NCBI GenBank assembly: GCA_043742705.1
Contig: JAYTXY010000058.1
Location: forward strand, 1 to 12,971
Reading direction: 5' to 3'
DNA length: 12,971 bases
Source: JAPLDA01 sp043742705
GTDB taxonomy: Bacteria > Bacteroidota > Bacteroidia > AKYH767-A > 2013-40CM-41-45
In this document: piece by piece, positions 5,466-12,971 of the stretch
How positions within the stretch are numbered: position 1 is the first letter of the stretch
Layout of the letters: the number at the start of each line of letters is the position of its first letter
Made by a program: the position numbers and the translations under genes
The notes under the pieces: generated by a model
Seen by the model: the letters and a program-made list of their open reading frames with translations, nothing else
Told to the model about the DNA's origin: nothing
Database searches by the model: none

Positions 5466-6956
5466 ATGAAAAATCTGTCCCAGATCACTGCATTGGTAAC
5501 CAAAAATTCAGTTCAAAACCGCATTTTTTCAACAAATAATCAAAAAACAAAACTGAAAAAGTTGTTGACAGGGTTTGCAAAGGGTGATTTTAAAAGTGAC
5601 CGGGAAGCTGCTCAAATGCTTTACCAGACATCGCCTAAAAGCAAGTCTTACCTGATGCTGAAGAGTCGTTTGAAGGAACAACTGCTCGATAAGTTCTTCC
5701 TGATGGATTCAGAAAGTGTAATGAAGAACCGCTACGAGAAGGCGTTTTATCACAGCATGCGGAATGTTTTTGCTGCGCAGATTATGATTTTAAAAGACAT
5801 GCGCAAAAGTGCGATTGAATTGTTGCGAAGCGCATTAATTCAGACACAGCACTACAACTTCACGGATCTATCTCTTACCATTGTCAGCTTGCTTCGATAT
5901 GATGCTGCATTTAGAGGAGAGAGGGGCAGGATGATTCACTTCGATCGCCTTGTCAATCAATACTCGCGTATTCATGATGCAGAGTTGCGCGCTGAAAAAA
6001 ATTACCAGCTGATTGTAGCTGAGTTTGCGCAGAAAAATCCGTCTGACAAACAAATCAAAAGGATGGCATTGAATAGTTACAGAAAGATATGTGAACTTTC
6101 AGTAAAATATAAATCACGGACGATTGAATTGAATAAGTACAGAACAGGAGTGCATTATTACACGATTATTGGCGAATATCAGAAATCGATTAATCTCTGT
6201 AACCAGTGTGAAAAATATTTACTCGATAATCCACATCTTATCCAGAACGTACGTCTCGCGGAAATGGCATTGTTTAAAATGGATAACTGCCTTGCAATTC
6301 GTGACGACAAAAATGGTTTGATTTACGCATCGCAATGTGAAAAATATTTTAACTCCGGAACAAGTAACTGGCTTATTTTTCGGGAGTATGATTTTCTCCT
6401 ATGTATGCACACCGGAAATTTCACTCGTGCATTGCAATTATTCTACGAGGTTACAGAGCATCCCAAGTTTGCTCAGCAAAATCCGGAACGACTTGAGAAA
6501 TGGAAAATATTTGAAGCGTATCTCAATTATGTCTTACCATCCCAATTACCAAAACGAAACTTTAACCTCTTTAAATTTTTGAATGAAGTTCATATTTATT
6601 CAAAGGATAAGAAAGGATTCAACTTCGCTATTCTCGTTGCTGAAATTCTCCTATTTATTGAAACCGGAAATACTGATAAGTTGATAGATAAGGAGGACGC
6701 TTTTAAAGTTTATGTATCACGCTATGTGAGTCGGAAAACAAATGTTCGCAGCTACTATTTTGCAAAGTTAATGATGGTACTTTTCAAATACCATTTTGCT
6801 GCGGAGAAGTCGGAGCAGATCGGACAGAAATTTTTTGACCGCCTCACAAAAATTACTCCTTCCTATTCAGGAGAACTGGAAGGTATCGAAGTGATTCCGT
6901 ATGATACGCTGTGGAAACTGGTCGTGAAGAAGCTGAAGGAAAACGAAAAGCGATAA
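5466..6956 (+). CDS. Uncharacterised all-helical TPR-like repeat protein (496 aa)
   Basis: I do not recognise a named family. The protein has no signal peptide or membrane segment and is rich in Lys, Leu, Phe and Tyr. It reads as a chain of amphipathic helices: a basic N-terminal part (1-75), then helix pairs spaced like tetratricopeptide repeats. TPR-like signatures include YYTIIGEYQKSINLCNQCEK at 231-250, a second QCEKYF at 290-295, and CMHTGNFTRALQLFYEV at 313-329, with Gly-x-(Tyr/Phe)-x-x-(Ala/Ser) patterns typical of helix A. This suggests a cytosolic scaffold or peptide-binding regulator. No enzymatic motif, zinc site or helix-turn-helix is clear. It is the only plus-strand gene, has its own promoter at 5402-5431 and ends 5 bp from the dsbD stop. 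The start ATG is well placed behind the -7 box. Function is unknown. Confidence 0.85.
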   Translation: MKNLSQITALVTKNSVQNRIFSTNNQKTKLKKLLTGFAKGDFKSDREAAQMLYQTSPKSKSYLMLKSRLKEQLLDKFFLMDSESVMKNRYEKAFYHSMRNVFAAQIMILKDMRKSAIELLRSALIQTQHYNFTDLSLTIVSLLRYDAAFRGERGRMIHFDRLVNQYSRIHDAELRAEKNYQLIVAEFAQKNPSDKQIKRMALNSYRKICELSVKYKSRTIELNKYRTGVHYYTIIGEYQKSINLCNQCEKYLLDNPHLIQNVRLAEMALFKMDNCLAIRDDKNGLIYASQCEKYFNSGTSNWLIFREYDFLLCMHTGNFTRALQLFYEVTEHPKFAQQNPERLEKWKIFEAYLNYVLPSQLPKRNFNLFKFLNEVHIYSKDKKGFNFAILVAEILLFIETGNTDKLIDKEDAFKVYVSRYVSRKTNVRSYYFAKLMMVLFKYHFAAEKSEQIGQKFFDRLTKITPSYSGELEGIEVIPYDTLWKLVVKKLKENEKR

Positions 6957-6961
6957 GCAAG

Positions 6962-8965
6962 TTAATTTGATGAAGTCCTTAATGAATACCTGCACAATCC
7001 TTCATCCAAAAAAGCTACGTATGTTTTGATATCAGGAGTGTAACCGTGTGGTTTTGCCAGGATTTTTCCCTTGTGATCAAGCAATACATAATAGGGTTGC
7101 GAGTTGGTTTTGTAAACGGATGCTTGCAGATCGCTCCATTTATTTCCGATTGTTTTGATTTTTTTTCCTGTTGTCGAAGAAACTGTTTGCTGCTCTAAAG
7201 GCAACGGTTCTTTATCATCTACATACAAAGAAATCAATACATATTTTTCAGAAAGACGATTCAACACTTTTGAGTCACTCCATACATTGTCTTCCATCTT
7301 TCTACAGTTCACACAACTCCAGCCGGTGAAATCAATCATGACAGGTTTGCCTTGTGCTTTTGCATAACGCATGCCTTCTTCGTAATCATGAAAACAATTC
7401 AGGTCATGCGGGCATTCGTTTGCGGATGTTTTCCACTCTTTGTAAAATTCGGGAGGAGGAAATCCACTTACAAGTTTCAACGGTGCGCCCCAGATTCCGG
7501 GAGTGAGATATAGCGCAAATGAAAATGAAAGCAATGCAACAAGAAAGCGACTGATTGTTACGTGTCCAAGTTCACTGTCATGCTGGAAGCGAATTTTTCC
7601 AAGAAGATAAAAACCAAGCAATGTGAAAATGATAATCCACAGTACAATGAAAATTTCCCTTTTCAGAAATCCCCAATGATATGCGAGATCAACATTCGAT
7701 AAAAATTTAAGTGCGAGCGCGAGTTCAATAAATCCAAGGCAAACTTTTACGGTGTTCAGCCAGCCGCCTGACTTCGGCAGCGACTTCAACCATCCCGGAA
7801 ACATAGCAAACAATGCAAACGGGAGCGCCAGCGAGAGAGCAAAACCACTCATTCCTGCAAATGGACCGAGATATCCTCTTCCGTGTGCAGCTTCTACCAG
7901 TAACGTACCGATAATGGGACCTGTACAGGAAAATGAAACAAGGCAAAGTGTAAATGCCATGAAAAAAATTCCGAGCAATCCGCCTCGGTCACTTGCTGCA
8001 TCAGCTTTGTTGATGAATGAACTCGGCAGTGTAATCTCAAATGCACCGAAGAAGGAAATTGCAAAAATGATGAAGATGAAAAAGAAAGTAAGATTGAAGA
8101 ATCCATTACTTGCCAGTCCATTCAATGCATCAGAACCAAACAGAACGGTTACCAATAATCCGAGCCCGACATAAATCACGATGATAGAAACAGCATAGAT
8201 CAATGCATTCATCAATCCTTTTCTTCGGCTGCCGCTTCGCTTGGTGAAAAAACTTACGGTCATCGGAATCATCGGGAAGACACACGGTGTAAGCAATGCA
8301 AGCAATCCACCAAGCATTCCTGCGATAAAAATCCCAAGAACTGATCGGTCTTCCGTTGAGTTCCCGCCATCGCTACCACAACCTTGTTCCAGTTGTGTAT
8401 CGTTCACAAGAAGTGATGTGGCAGTTATACCTGTATCTGCCGGCAATACAACCTGCACTGCTTGATTCGTATCCGGTTTGATGATCGATGAAGTGGTATC
8501 AATTGTAGTAGTTGATGATTTTTTAGTTCCAAGATTGAAAACAAATGATGTGTCACCATTAAAACACGATTCTTTGCATACCTGGTAGTCAATGGTTCCT
8601 GTAATTTTACAAGCATCACCTTTTAGCTTCACTTTCTGTTTAAAGGTAACGTCATGTTCGTAAGTCAAAACCTTTACTCCGAACGTTGAATCAAACTCCT
8701 CATGTGCTTTGGGCTCTATGACTTTACCTATCAATTGGTAACATTTGTTCGGTTCAAATTTGTACACCATTGGAAGCGGACCACCGTCAGGAGTAGACGG
8801 AGCATAAGTATGCCAATCACTATCCAGCTTTAATTTGAAAATAAGCATTGCTTCATCAGGAGAAGTTTGCTCAACAGAAAATGTCCATTTCGCAGGATTG
8901 ATCATTTGCGAGAAAGAAGACGTATTGATTGAAAGCAATAGAAGAAATACGATGACTTTTTTCAT
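6962..8965 (-). CDS. dsbD: Thiol:disulfide interchange protein DsbD (full length)
   Basis: This 667-aa inner-membrane protein moves electrons from cytoplasmic thioredoxin to periplasmic thiol proteins, supporting disulfide isomerisation and cytochrome c maturation. A signal peptide (1-20, FLLLLSINTSSFSQ) precedes the DsbD-alpha domain (about 21-145) with Cys130 and Cys134 in VCKESC. A Thr/Ser/Asp-rich linker (149-205) follows. The membrane domain (about 208-490, eight helices) has TPCVFPMIP at 226-234 (Cys228) and SCTGP at 346-350 (Cys347), the redox pair of the beta domain. The C-terminal thioredoxin-like domain has WSCVNCRKM at 549-557 (Cys551, Cys554) after VMIDFTG. All three cysteine pairs are present, so it should be active. 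The N-terminal cysteine spacing is CxxxC, tighter than in E. coli DsbD. It starts 94 bp after the ABC transporter ATPase and converges with the helical-repeat gene. Confidence 0.96.
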   Translation of the reverse strand: MKKVIVFLLLLSINTSSFSQMINPAKWTFSVEQTSPDEAMLIFKLKLDSDWHTYAPSTPDGGPLPMVYKFEPNKCYQLIGKVIEPKAHEEFDSTFGVKVLTYEHDVTFKQKVKLKGDACKITGTIDYQVCKESCFNGDTSFVFNLGTKKSSTTTIDTTSSIIKPDTNQAVQVVLPADTGITATSLLVNDTQLEQGCGSDGGNSTEDRSVLGIFIAGMLGGLLALLTPCVFPMIPMTVSFFTKRSGSRRKGLMNALIYAVSIIVIYVGLGLLVTVLFGSDALNGLASNGFFNLTFFFIFIIFAISFFGAFEITLPSSFINKADAASDRGGLLGIFFMAFTLCLVSFSCTGPIIGTLLVEAAHGRGYLGPFAGMSGFALSLALPFALFAMFPGWLKSLPKSGGWLNTVKVCLGFIELALALKFLSNVDLAYHWGFLKREIFIVLWIIIFTLLGFYLLGKIRFQHDSELGHVTISRFLVALLSFSFALYLTPGIWGAPLKLVSGFPPPEFYKEWKTSANECPHDLNCFHDYEEGMRYAKAQGKPVMIDFTGWSCVNCRKMEDNVWSDSKVLNRLSEKYVLISLYVDDKEPLPLEQQTVSSTTGKKIKTIGNKWSDLQASVYKTNSQPYYVLLDHKGKILAKPHGYTPDIKTYVAFLDEGLCRYSLRTSSN

Positions 8966-9059
8966 GCGGTAAATCTAATGATGAAAGATGAAGATTTGCG
9001 ATTACTAACGTCAGAAAACAGTTTTTGTTCTCAAAGTGAGCTACTAAAATAGAGAAAAA
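8966..9059. other. Intergenic region, ABC ATPase to dsbD
   Basis: These 94 bp could hold the dsbD promoter. The minus strand has TTTG at CACTTTGAG, but no clear TAnnTTTG at the right distance. The weak inverted words AGAACA and TGTTTTCT do not make a convincing terminator, so readthrough from the transporter operon into dsbD is possible. Confidence 0.4.
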
Positions 9060-9812
9060 TCATCCTCCGAACCAGCGATAAAGCTCATTCAATTGCAATT
9101 TTGATTTTTCGGATTGGTTAAGGTCTTTAGCAATTCGTCCTTCCTGCATCAAAATTAAGCGATCACCATAAGTCAAAGCATCTTTTAACTCGTGAGTAAT
9201 GAAGATGGCGGTAAGTTGAAATTCCCGGATAATTTTTTCCGCAAGTTTCATCAGAAGGTCTGATGTTTTCGGATCGAGCGCTGCAGATGGTTCATCCATC
9301 AGTAGAATTTTTGTTTCATCCATTACAGCCATCAGCAAAGTCAACGCTTGCCTTTGTCCTCCCGACAATGTTCCCATCCGTTGATGAATTTTATTTTCCA
9401 GCCCGAGATTCAATAATGAAATTTTCTCCTGAGTCTTTTTTCTGAACTTTTCGTTTGTACCGATTGTGAATTTTTTCGACTGAGTTCTCAACGAAGCAAG
9501 CCGGAAGTTTTCAAGAATGGAAAGATCAGGTGCTGTTCCCATCAACGGATTCTGAAAAATACGGGCAATCCATTTGCTTCGTTCATGTTCTTTCAGGTGT
9601 GTGACATTGTTGTTGCCAATCAGAATTTTTCCTTCGTCCACAGTGATGTTTCCTGCAAGTGAATTCATCAGGGTTGATTTACCGGAGCCGTTAGATCCGA
9701 CCATAACAACAAACTGTGATGCCGCAATTTTTAACTGCACATCTTTTAATGCAGCCACTTCGTTCCCGGTGTCACGATTAAATGTTTTGCTGATATGTTG
9801 CAATTCGATCAT
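9060..9812 (-). CDS. ABC transporter ATPase (TrpZ-like, amino-acid uptake)
   Basis: This 250-aa nucleotide-binding subunit powers the importer encoded with the next two upstream genes. Motifs in order are Walker A GSNGSGKST at 39-47, Q-loop Gln87 in IFQNP, signature LSGGQRQ at 149-155, Walker B ILLMDEP at 169-175 with catalytic Glu174, the D-loop SAALD at 176-180, and H-loop His207 in FITHE. All are intact. Together with a COG4120-type permease and a COG2984-type binding protein, it matches the TrpXYZ class of importers described in streptococci. It overlaps the permease gene by 4 nt (ATGA), so translation is coupled. It is the last gene of the transporter operon and is followed by dsbD. ATPase function is sure; the transported compound is inferred. 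Confidence 0.94.
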   Translation of the reverse strand: MIELQHISKTFNRDTGNEVAALKDVQLKIAASQFVVMVGSNGSGKSTLMNSLAGNITVDEGKILIGNNNVTHLKEHERSKWIARIFQNPLMGTAPDLSILENFRLASLRTQSKKFTIGTNEKFRKKTQEKISLLNLGLENKIHQRMGTLSGGQRQALTLLMAVMDETKILLMDEPSAALDPKTSDLLMKLAEKIIREFQLTAIFITHELKDALTYGDRLILMQEGRIAKDLNQSEKSKLQLNELYRWFGG

Positions 9813-10672
9813 GATACCTTTTTCAGATTAGGAATACTCACAACGATCAATACAAACAAAGCCACAACCAGCTTCAGGTACATTGCATCAATACCTATGG
9901 AGAGCGCGAATGCAAGGATGAGCCGGAAGACAATGCTGCCTCCGATTACAGACAGTAAATGGATTGAAATTTTGTTGATGCGAAATGCACTCATGAAAAT
10001 TTCTCCGATCATCACGGAACCTAAACCCAGAATCACGATGCCGATTCCCATGTTAATGTCAGCATAGCCTTGTATCTGCGTGATGAGAAATCCACTCAAA
10101 GCAGTCAACCCATTTGCTAAAGCGAGTCCTGTTATTTTCATGCGATCTGTGTTCACACCCAGAGCGCGAATCATGTTTTCGTTGTTGCCTGTTGCGCGCA
10201 TGGCAAGTCCGAAATCGGTTTTCAACAGACGCGAAACAAGAAACCACACAATCAATGAGAATGAAAGAAGGACAAGAAATTGTTGTGAAGAAGAATCACT
10301 GACAAAGGAAAAGAAGTTGAAAATAGTTTTGCTGTCTATCAGCGGAATGTTCGAACGTCCCATGATGCTCAGGTTCACGGAGTATAAAGCCGTCATCACA
10401 AGAATTCCTGAAAGCAACGGATTCACTTTTAGTTTTGTGTGAATGAATCCTGTGACACTGCCGGCTACAGCTCCGCAGATGAAAGCCATAATCAGAGTAA
10501 GTGGAAGGGAAGTATGGTTTGCAAGTAAGACAGCGGTTACAACTCCGCCCAAAGTAAAACTTCCGTCTGTGGTAATATCAGGAATGTTAAAGATGCGCAT
10601 GGAGATAAAAATTCCAAGCGCAAGTGAAGCGAAGCCGAGTCCGAGTAAAATGGCTGACAGGTAGAAATTCAT
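9809..10672 (-). CDS. ABC transporter permease (TrpY-like, LivH/BPD_transp_2 type)
   Basis: This 287-aa membrane protein has about eight hydrophobic segments, for example at 4-25, 40-52, 57-78, 87-106, 134-148, 181-198, 209-228 and 262-282. It belongs to the branched-chain-amino-acid-type permease family. Characteristic stretches are IPDITTDGSFTLGG at 30-43 and RATGNNENMIRALGVNTDRM at 158-177, the cytoplasmic loop that contacts the ATPase, followed by LALANGLTALSGFLITQIQG. It would form the channel for the substrate delivered by the lipoprotein encoded 36 bp upstream. The first ATG puts the first helix right at the N-terminus. One permease gene is present, so the channel is probably a homodimer. 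The ligand is unproved, with aromatic amino acids suggested by the TrpXYZ relatives. Confidence 0.93.
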   Translation of the reverse strand: MNFYLSAILLGLGFASLALGIFISMRIFNIPDITTDGSFTLGGVVTAVLLANHTSLPLTLIMAFICGAVAGSVTGFIHTKLKVNPLLSGILVMTALYSVNLSIMGRSNIPLIDSKTIFNFFSFVSDSSSQQFLVLLSFSLIVWFLVSRLLKTDFGLAMRATGNNENMIRALGVNTDRMKITGLALANGLTALSGFLITQIQGYADINMGIGIVILGLGSVMIGEIFMSAFRINKISIHLLSVIGGSIVFRLILAFALSIGIDAMYLKLVVALFVLIVVSIPNLKKVS

Positions 10673-10708
10673 TTTATTTTCTTAACGCCAAATCGAAAAT
10701 CGCTTTAT

Positions 10709-11674
10709 TTACTTTACCGGAACAAAAGCAGCATCAAAACTCAACTGATATTGTTTTGCTTTCGATTCATTGAAAACTCTTCTTCTTGCTTTTACAATTT
10801 CCGGATGAAGTCCATCTAAGGAATTTGTTTTCAGGAACTGTGCTGCTTGTAAACCGCTTTGATAACCCCATTGATACATGTCAGCACCGAAAGCGGCAAC
10901 AGCGCCACGTTTTACCAAACCTTCTTCACTAGTGAAAACAGGAACCTTAGCATCGTCACAACTTTTCACAATCACTTCCATGGATGAGAAAACTACGTTG
11001 TCAGGTAACGCAAAGAATACATCTATTTTTTTATTCAGTAAAGCCCCAACTACGATTTGAGTCTCGTTGGAATTATTTACCGGAAGTTTTTCCAGTTGCA
11101 ACCCAAGTCGTGCACATTGTTCTTCAATTCTTTTTAATGCATCAACGGATTGCGGTTCCGATTGATTGAAAATGGTTCCGATTTTTTTTACTGAAGGTAA
11201 AATGGTTTTAATCAGCATCACCGAAGTGTCAATGTATTCCAGTGTTTCATACACTCCGAAAAGATTTGCGGGAGCGTTGCCTGATGCGTCTGTAAGTTTG
11301 GCAATATCAGGTCTTGGAGAAACCATCATGAAAACCGGAATTTCCTTTGTCTTCTGAACGGCAGTGATGGTTGACAGCGTTGGATTGGTTGCGATGAGGT
11401 CAGCCTTCTGAGCAATAAGGTAGTCGCACGCCTGCAATAAAGTAGGTTGATCACCTTGTGCATTTCGATAAATGATATTCAGCTTCTTTTCGTCAAAGCC
11501 GTTATCTTTAAGTGCAATGAAGAAACCTTTCTTGGCCTGTTCAAGCGTTTCGTCTTGTAGCAAATCCAAAAAACCGATGGTGAATTTTTTTTGTCCGTTG
11601 TTTGGTGCTTGAGAATTGTTACAGCTATAAAATACAGAGACAAAAAAAATTGCCGCGATAATTTTTCTTTTCAT
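10709..11674 (-). CDS. ABC substrate-binding lipoprotein (TrpX-like, COG2984 type)
   Basis: This 321-aa solute-binding protein starts at the ATG at 11674. The open frame continues upstream to 11896, but that part is an Arg/Trp-rich reading of the glycine-rich end of the neighbouring gene and is not real. From 11674 the protein has a lipoprotein signal peptide, with basic MKRK, a hydrophobic core and the lipobox VFYSC with Cys18. The mature part shows FTIGFLDLLQDETLEQAKKG at 31-50, a first-lobe motif ATNPTLSTITAVQ at 95-107, and ILPSVKKIGTIFNQSEPQS at 158-176, all typical of the COG2984 family. That family includes TrpX, which binds aromatic amino acids. It would be anchored facing the periplasm and feed the permease and ATPase encoded downstream. 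The ligand here is inferred from the family only. Confidence 0.9.
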   Translation of the reverse strand: MKRKIIAAIFFVSVFYSCNNSQAPNNGQKKFTIGFLDLLQDETLEQAKKGFFIALKDNGFDEKKLNIIYRNAQGDQPTLLQACDYLIAQKADLIATNPTLSTITAVQKTKEIPVFMMVSPRPDIAKLTDASGNAPANLFGVYETLEYIDTSVMLIKTILPSVKKIGTIFNQSEPQSVDALKRIEEQCARLGLQLEKLPVNNSNETQIVVGALLNKKIDVFFALPDNVVFSSMEVIVKSCDDAKVPVFTSEEGLVKRGAVAAFGADMYQWGYQSGLQAAQFLKTNSLDGLHPEIVKARRRVFNESKAKQYQLSFDAAFVPVK

Positions 11675-11693
11675 AATGGACGAAGATAAAACA

Positions 11694-11723
11694 AATAGCC
11701 CAAGATTTAAATCACGGGCTATT
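11694..11723 (-). terminator. Intrinsic terminator after the TPM gene pair
   Basis: AATAGCCC (minus strand, 11723-11716) pairs perfectly with GGGCTATT (11701-11694), and the 14-nt loop contains the self-complementary GATTTAAATC. On the minus strand it is followed by TTGTTTTAT, a broken T-run. It lies 26 bp after the stop codon of the TPM gene and 20 bp before the binding-protein start, so it separates the TPM transcript from the transporter operon. The transporter's own promoter must overlap it; I see no full TAnnTTTG there. Confidence 0.65.
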
Positions 11724-11748
11724 ACGAATTTTAATATGTTGTATTTGT

Positions 11749-12558
11749 TTACCAGCTGCCTCCGGCACCACCGCCCCCTGAACTTCCTCCGCCAAAACCT
11801 CCGAATCCACCACCGCCACCACCAAATCCGCCTCCGCCTGAAAATCCACCCCATGATCCCCTGCTTCGATTTGCTGCAGCATTTAATAATGCCCACGCTA
11901 CCCAGAAACCAAGGTGATTCGTTCGTGCATATTTACGTGTGCTGGAAATTTTTGATAAGATTACAACGAAGAAAATAAAAATGAATAGCAAGATCGGAAA
12001 AAACGGAACTCTCTTGTTGTTCTTGCTTTTCATGTATTCGTCAGCGGTGAATTCACCTTTCACGATGGACATGATCGAACTTGTTGCCTGGTCAAGACCA
12101 TCATAAAAAGCTCCGGCTTTGAAATTTGGCTGAATGTCTTTTACAATAACTCGTTTACAAACAACATCAGGAAGCACACCTTCTATTCCATGTCCTGTTG
12201 TGATGAACATCTTACGATCATCTTTTGCAACAAGGATCAGTACACCATTATTTTTTTTCTCTTGGCCAATTCCCCATTTGTTGAAAAGCTGAACGGCATA
12301 ATCAGAAATATCATAACCTCCGACTGAACGGATAATTACGATTGCAATTTGTGTGGATGTAGAATCATTGAATGCAACGAGTTTTTGTTCGAGTGCATTT
12401 CGTTGTCCTTCATCTAGAAGTTGAGCATAATCAGTGACAAGCGTGTTTGATCTGGCAGGGAAATCGTCCGCAAAAGAAAAAATGGGGATAAGGAATAAGC
12501 AAAAGGGAATAAAGATTCTCTTTACTGAATTTTTTACTATCAGCTTAATTTTATTCAT
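11749..12558 (-). CDS. TPM-domain (YgcG-like) protein with glycine-rich C-terminus
   Basis: This 269-aa protein has an N-terminal signal peptide (about 1-30, ending SFADD), then a TPM domain (about 35-170; PF04536). Visible blocks are NTLVTDYAQLLDEGQRNALE at 38-57, STSTQIAIVIIRSVGG at 66-81 and GVLILVAKDDRKMFITTGHG at 105-124, with GVLPD and YDGL further on. A membrane helix spans about 184-203 and another hydrophobic stretch 215-228. The tail 235-269 is almost all Gly with Phe and Ser, ending AGGSW, a common ending in this family. The TPM part therefore probably faces the periplasm. Members have been called phosphatases or envelope and photosystem II repair factors; the bacterial role is not settled. 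It follows the second TPM gene by 25 bp, a pairing often found with lemA in Bacteroidota. Confidence 0.92.
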   Translation of the reverse strand: MNKIKLIVKNSVKRIFIPFCLFLIPIFSFADDFPARSNTLVTDYAQLLDEGQRNALEQKLVAFNDSTSTQIAIVIIRSVGGYDISDYAVQLFNKWGIGQEKKNNGVLILVAKDDRKMFITTGHGIEGVLPDVVCKRVIVKDIQPNFKAGAFYDGLDQATSSIMSIVKGEFTADEYMKSKNNKRVPFFPILLFIFIFFVVILSKISSTRKYARTNHLGFWVAWALLNAAANRSRGSWGGFSGGGGFGGGGGGFGGFGGGSSGGGGAGGSW

Positions 12559-12583
12559 TCGTACTTATTCGTTATCAACATTT

Positions 12584-12971
12584 TTATTTTCCGAAAACAA
12601 TATCATCGGATAACTCATTCTTATCGTCTTTCTGATAGGGAAAATTTTTCTTCAACGCTTCACCAGCCATTTTTATTCCCTTACTCAAACCGGTTACAAA
12701 ATCTCCTTCTGTGAAATGGTGTTGCATTTCAAGTTTGATGTCGTGCCAGAAATCTTTATGTACCGTTGAGTGAATGCCGGAGTCTCCGAGAATGGCAAAC
12801 TTTCTTGACTTGAATGCAAGATAAAACAACACGCCATTCCTGTCTTTCGTTTCCTGCATGTTCAGTTCTTTGAAAAGAAATGCAGCACGATCCAGGACAT
12901 TATCCTTACAGACCTCTTCAATAAATAGCCGGATTTCACCTGAAGTATTTTGCTCTGCTTCTTTTATGGAA
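12584..12971 (-). CDS. Second TPM-domain protein, 5' end cut by window
   Basis: The frame is open from the stop at 12584 to the window edge, giving 128 visible residues. An ATG at 12859 is internal, because conserved sequence continues upstream of it: GEIRLFIEEVCKDNVLDRAA, then FLFKELNMQETKDRNGVLFY and FAILGDSGIH. These are TPM-domain features, with Asn-Gly-Val-Leu and the Gly-Asp-Gly-Ile loop matching the neighbouring gene. No signal peptide or membrane segment appears in the visible part, unlike its partner, so it looks like the small TPM protein usually encoded between lemA and the glycine-rich TPM gene. The 24-bp gap to the next gene indicates cotranscription. The missing start should lie only a short way beyond the edge, and lemA may follow there, but neither is seen. 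Confidence 0.85.
   Translation of the reverse strand, partial: SIKEAEQNTSGEIRLFIEEVCKDNVLDRAAFLFKELNMQETKDRNGVLFYLAFKSRKFAILGDSGIHSTVHKDFWHDIKLEMQHHFTEGDFVTGLSKGIKMAGEALKKNFPYQKDDKNELSDDIVFGK

Noticed and set aside
6969..7006. Inverted words GATGAAG and CTTCATC at the 3' end of dsbD as a terminator
   Set aside because: The 24-nt loop is long, the arms are within the dsbD coding sequence, and neither strand has a T-run after the stem.
7752..8174. Plus-strand 140-aa ORF inside dsbD
   Set aside because: It is antisense to the membrane domain of an intact dsbD and has no domain of its own.
11749..11855. Tandem CCACC/CCGCC-rich DNA as a repeat array
   Set aside because: It is explained by glycine codons of the TPM protein tail and has no regular unit length.
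11675..11896. Upstream extension of the binding-protein frame to an ATG at 11896
   Set aside because: The added residues are Arg/Trp-rich, an artefact of reading the glycine-rich tail of the TPM gene in another frame. The ATG at 11674 starts a clean lipoprotein signal peptide.
12584..12859. ATG at 12859 as the true start of the second TPM gene
   Set aside because: TPM-like sequence continues in frame upstream to the window edge, so this Met is internal and the gene is simply cut.
1..12971. CRISPR array, tRNA, rRNA, insertion sequence, prophage or toxin-antitoxin and defence genes
   Set aside because: I looked for regularly spaced direct repeats, transposase and integrase motifs and cloverleaf patterns and saw none. 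All sizeable genes but one fit ordinary chromosomal families.

Overview
The window looks like chromosomal DNA of a member of the Bacteroidota (a Chitinophagales, Sphingobacteriales or Flavobacteriales relative; the sequence does not settle which). The reasons are a fused E1-alpha/E1-beta 2-oxoacid dehydrogenase, a TPM-domain gene pair with a glycine-rich tail, a TMEM175-type channel, start codons preceded by A/T-rich DNA without a Shine-Dalgarno box, and a good match to the Bacteroidota promoter pattern TTTG...TAnnTTTG in front of the only plus-strand gene. All other genes lie on the minus strand, so the transcripts read from right to left.

Reading right to left. (a) 12971-11749: two TPM-domain proteins, the first cut by the window edge, closed by an intrinsic terminator at 11694-11723. 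(b) 11674-9060: a complete three-gene ABC importer of the TrpXYZ type (lipoprotein binding protein, LivH-like permease, ATPase; the last two overlap by 4 nt). (c) 8965-6962: full-length DsbD with all its redox cysteines. (d) 5466-6956 on the plus strand: an unrecognised all-helical, TPR-like protein of 496 aa, with its stop codon only 5 bp from the dsbD stop. (e) 5465-5287: a 179-bp intergenic region with a plus-strand promoter, an overlapping opposed promoter-like -7 box and a strong minus-strand terminator hairpin. (f) 5286-5092: a small, possibly exported protein of 64 aa. (g) 4889-4470: a single-domain CheY-like response regulator. (h) 4374-2287: a tight operon of an RluE-like pseudouridine synthase, a CtlX-like citrulline hydrolase and a TMEM175-type channel. 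(i) 2206-1580: a ClpP-like protein that keeps the catalytic Ser and His but appears to have lost the Asp. (j) 1503-1: a fused E1 dehydrogenase, cut by the left edge.

Most of this is housekeeping and amino-acid metabolism: branched-chain 2-oxoacid oxidation, citrulline hydrolysis, amino-acid uptake, rRNA modification, thiol redox and envelope proteins. I see no phage, transposase, CRISPR or defence cassette, and no new multi-gene system. The most unusual points are a 78-bp palindromic element lying in frame inside the E1-alpha coding region and matching an apparent extra segment of the protein; the terminator or attenuator with opposed promoters at 5345-5431; the orphan helical-repeat gene, which may be overlapped by antisense transcription from dsbD; and the ClpP-like protein with an Arg at the catalytic Asp position.
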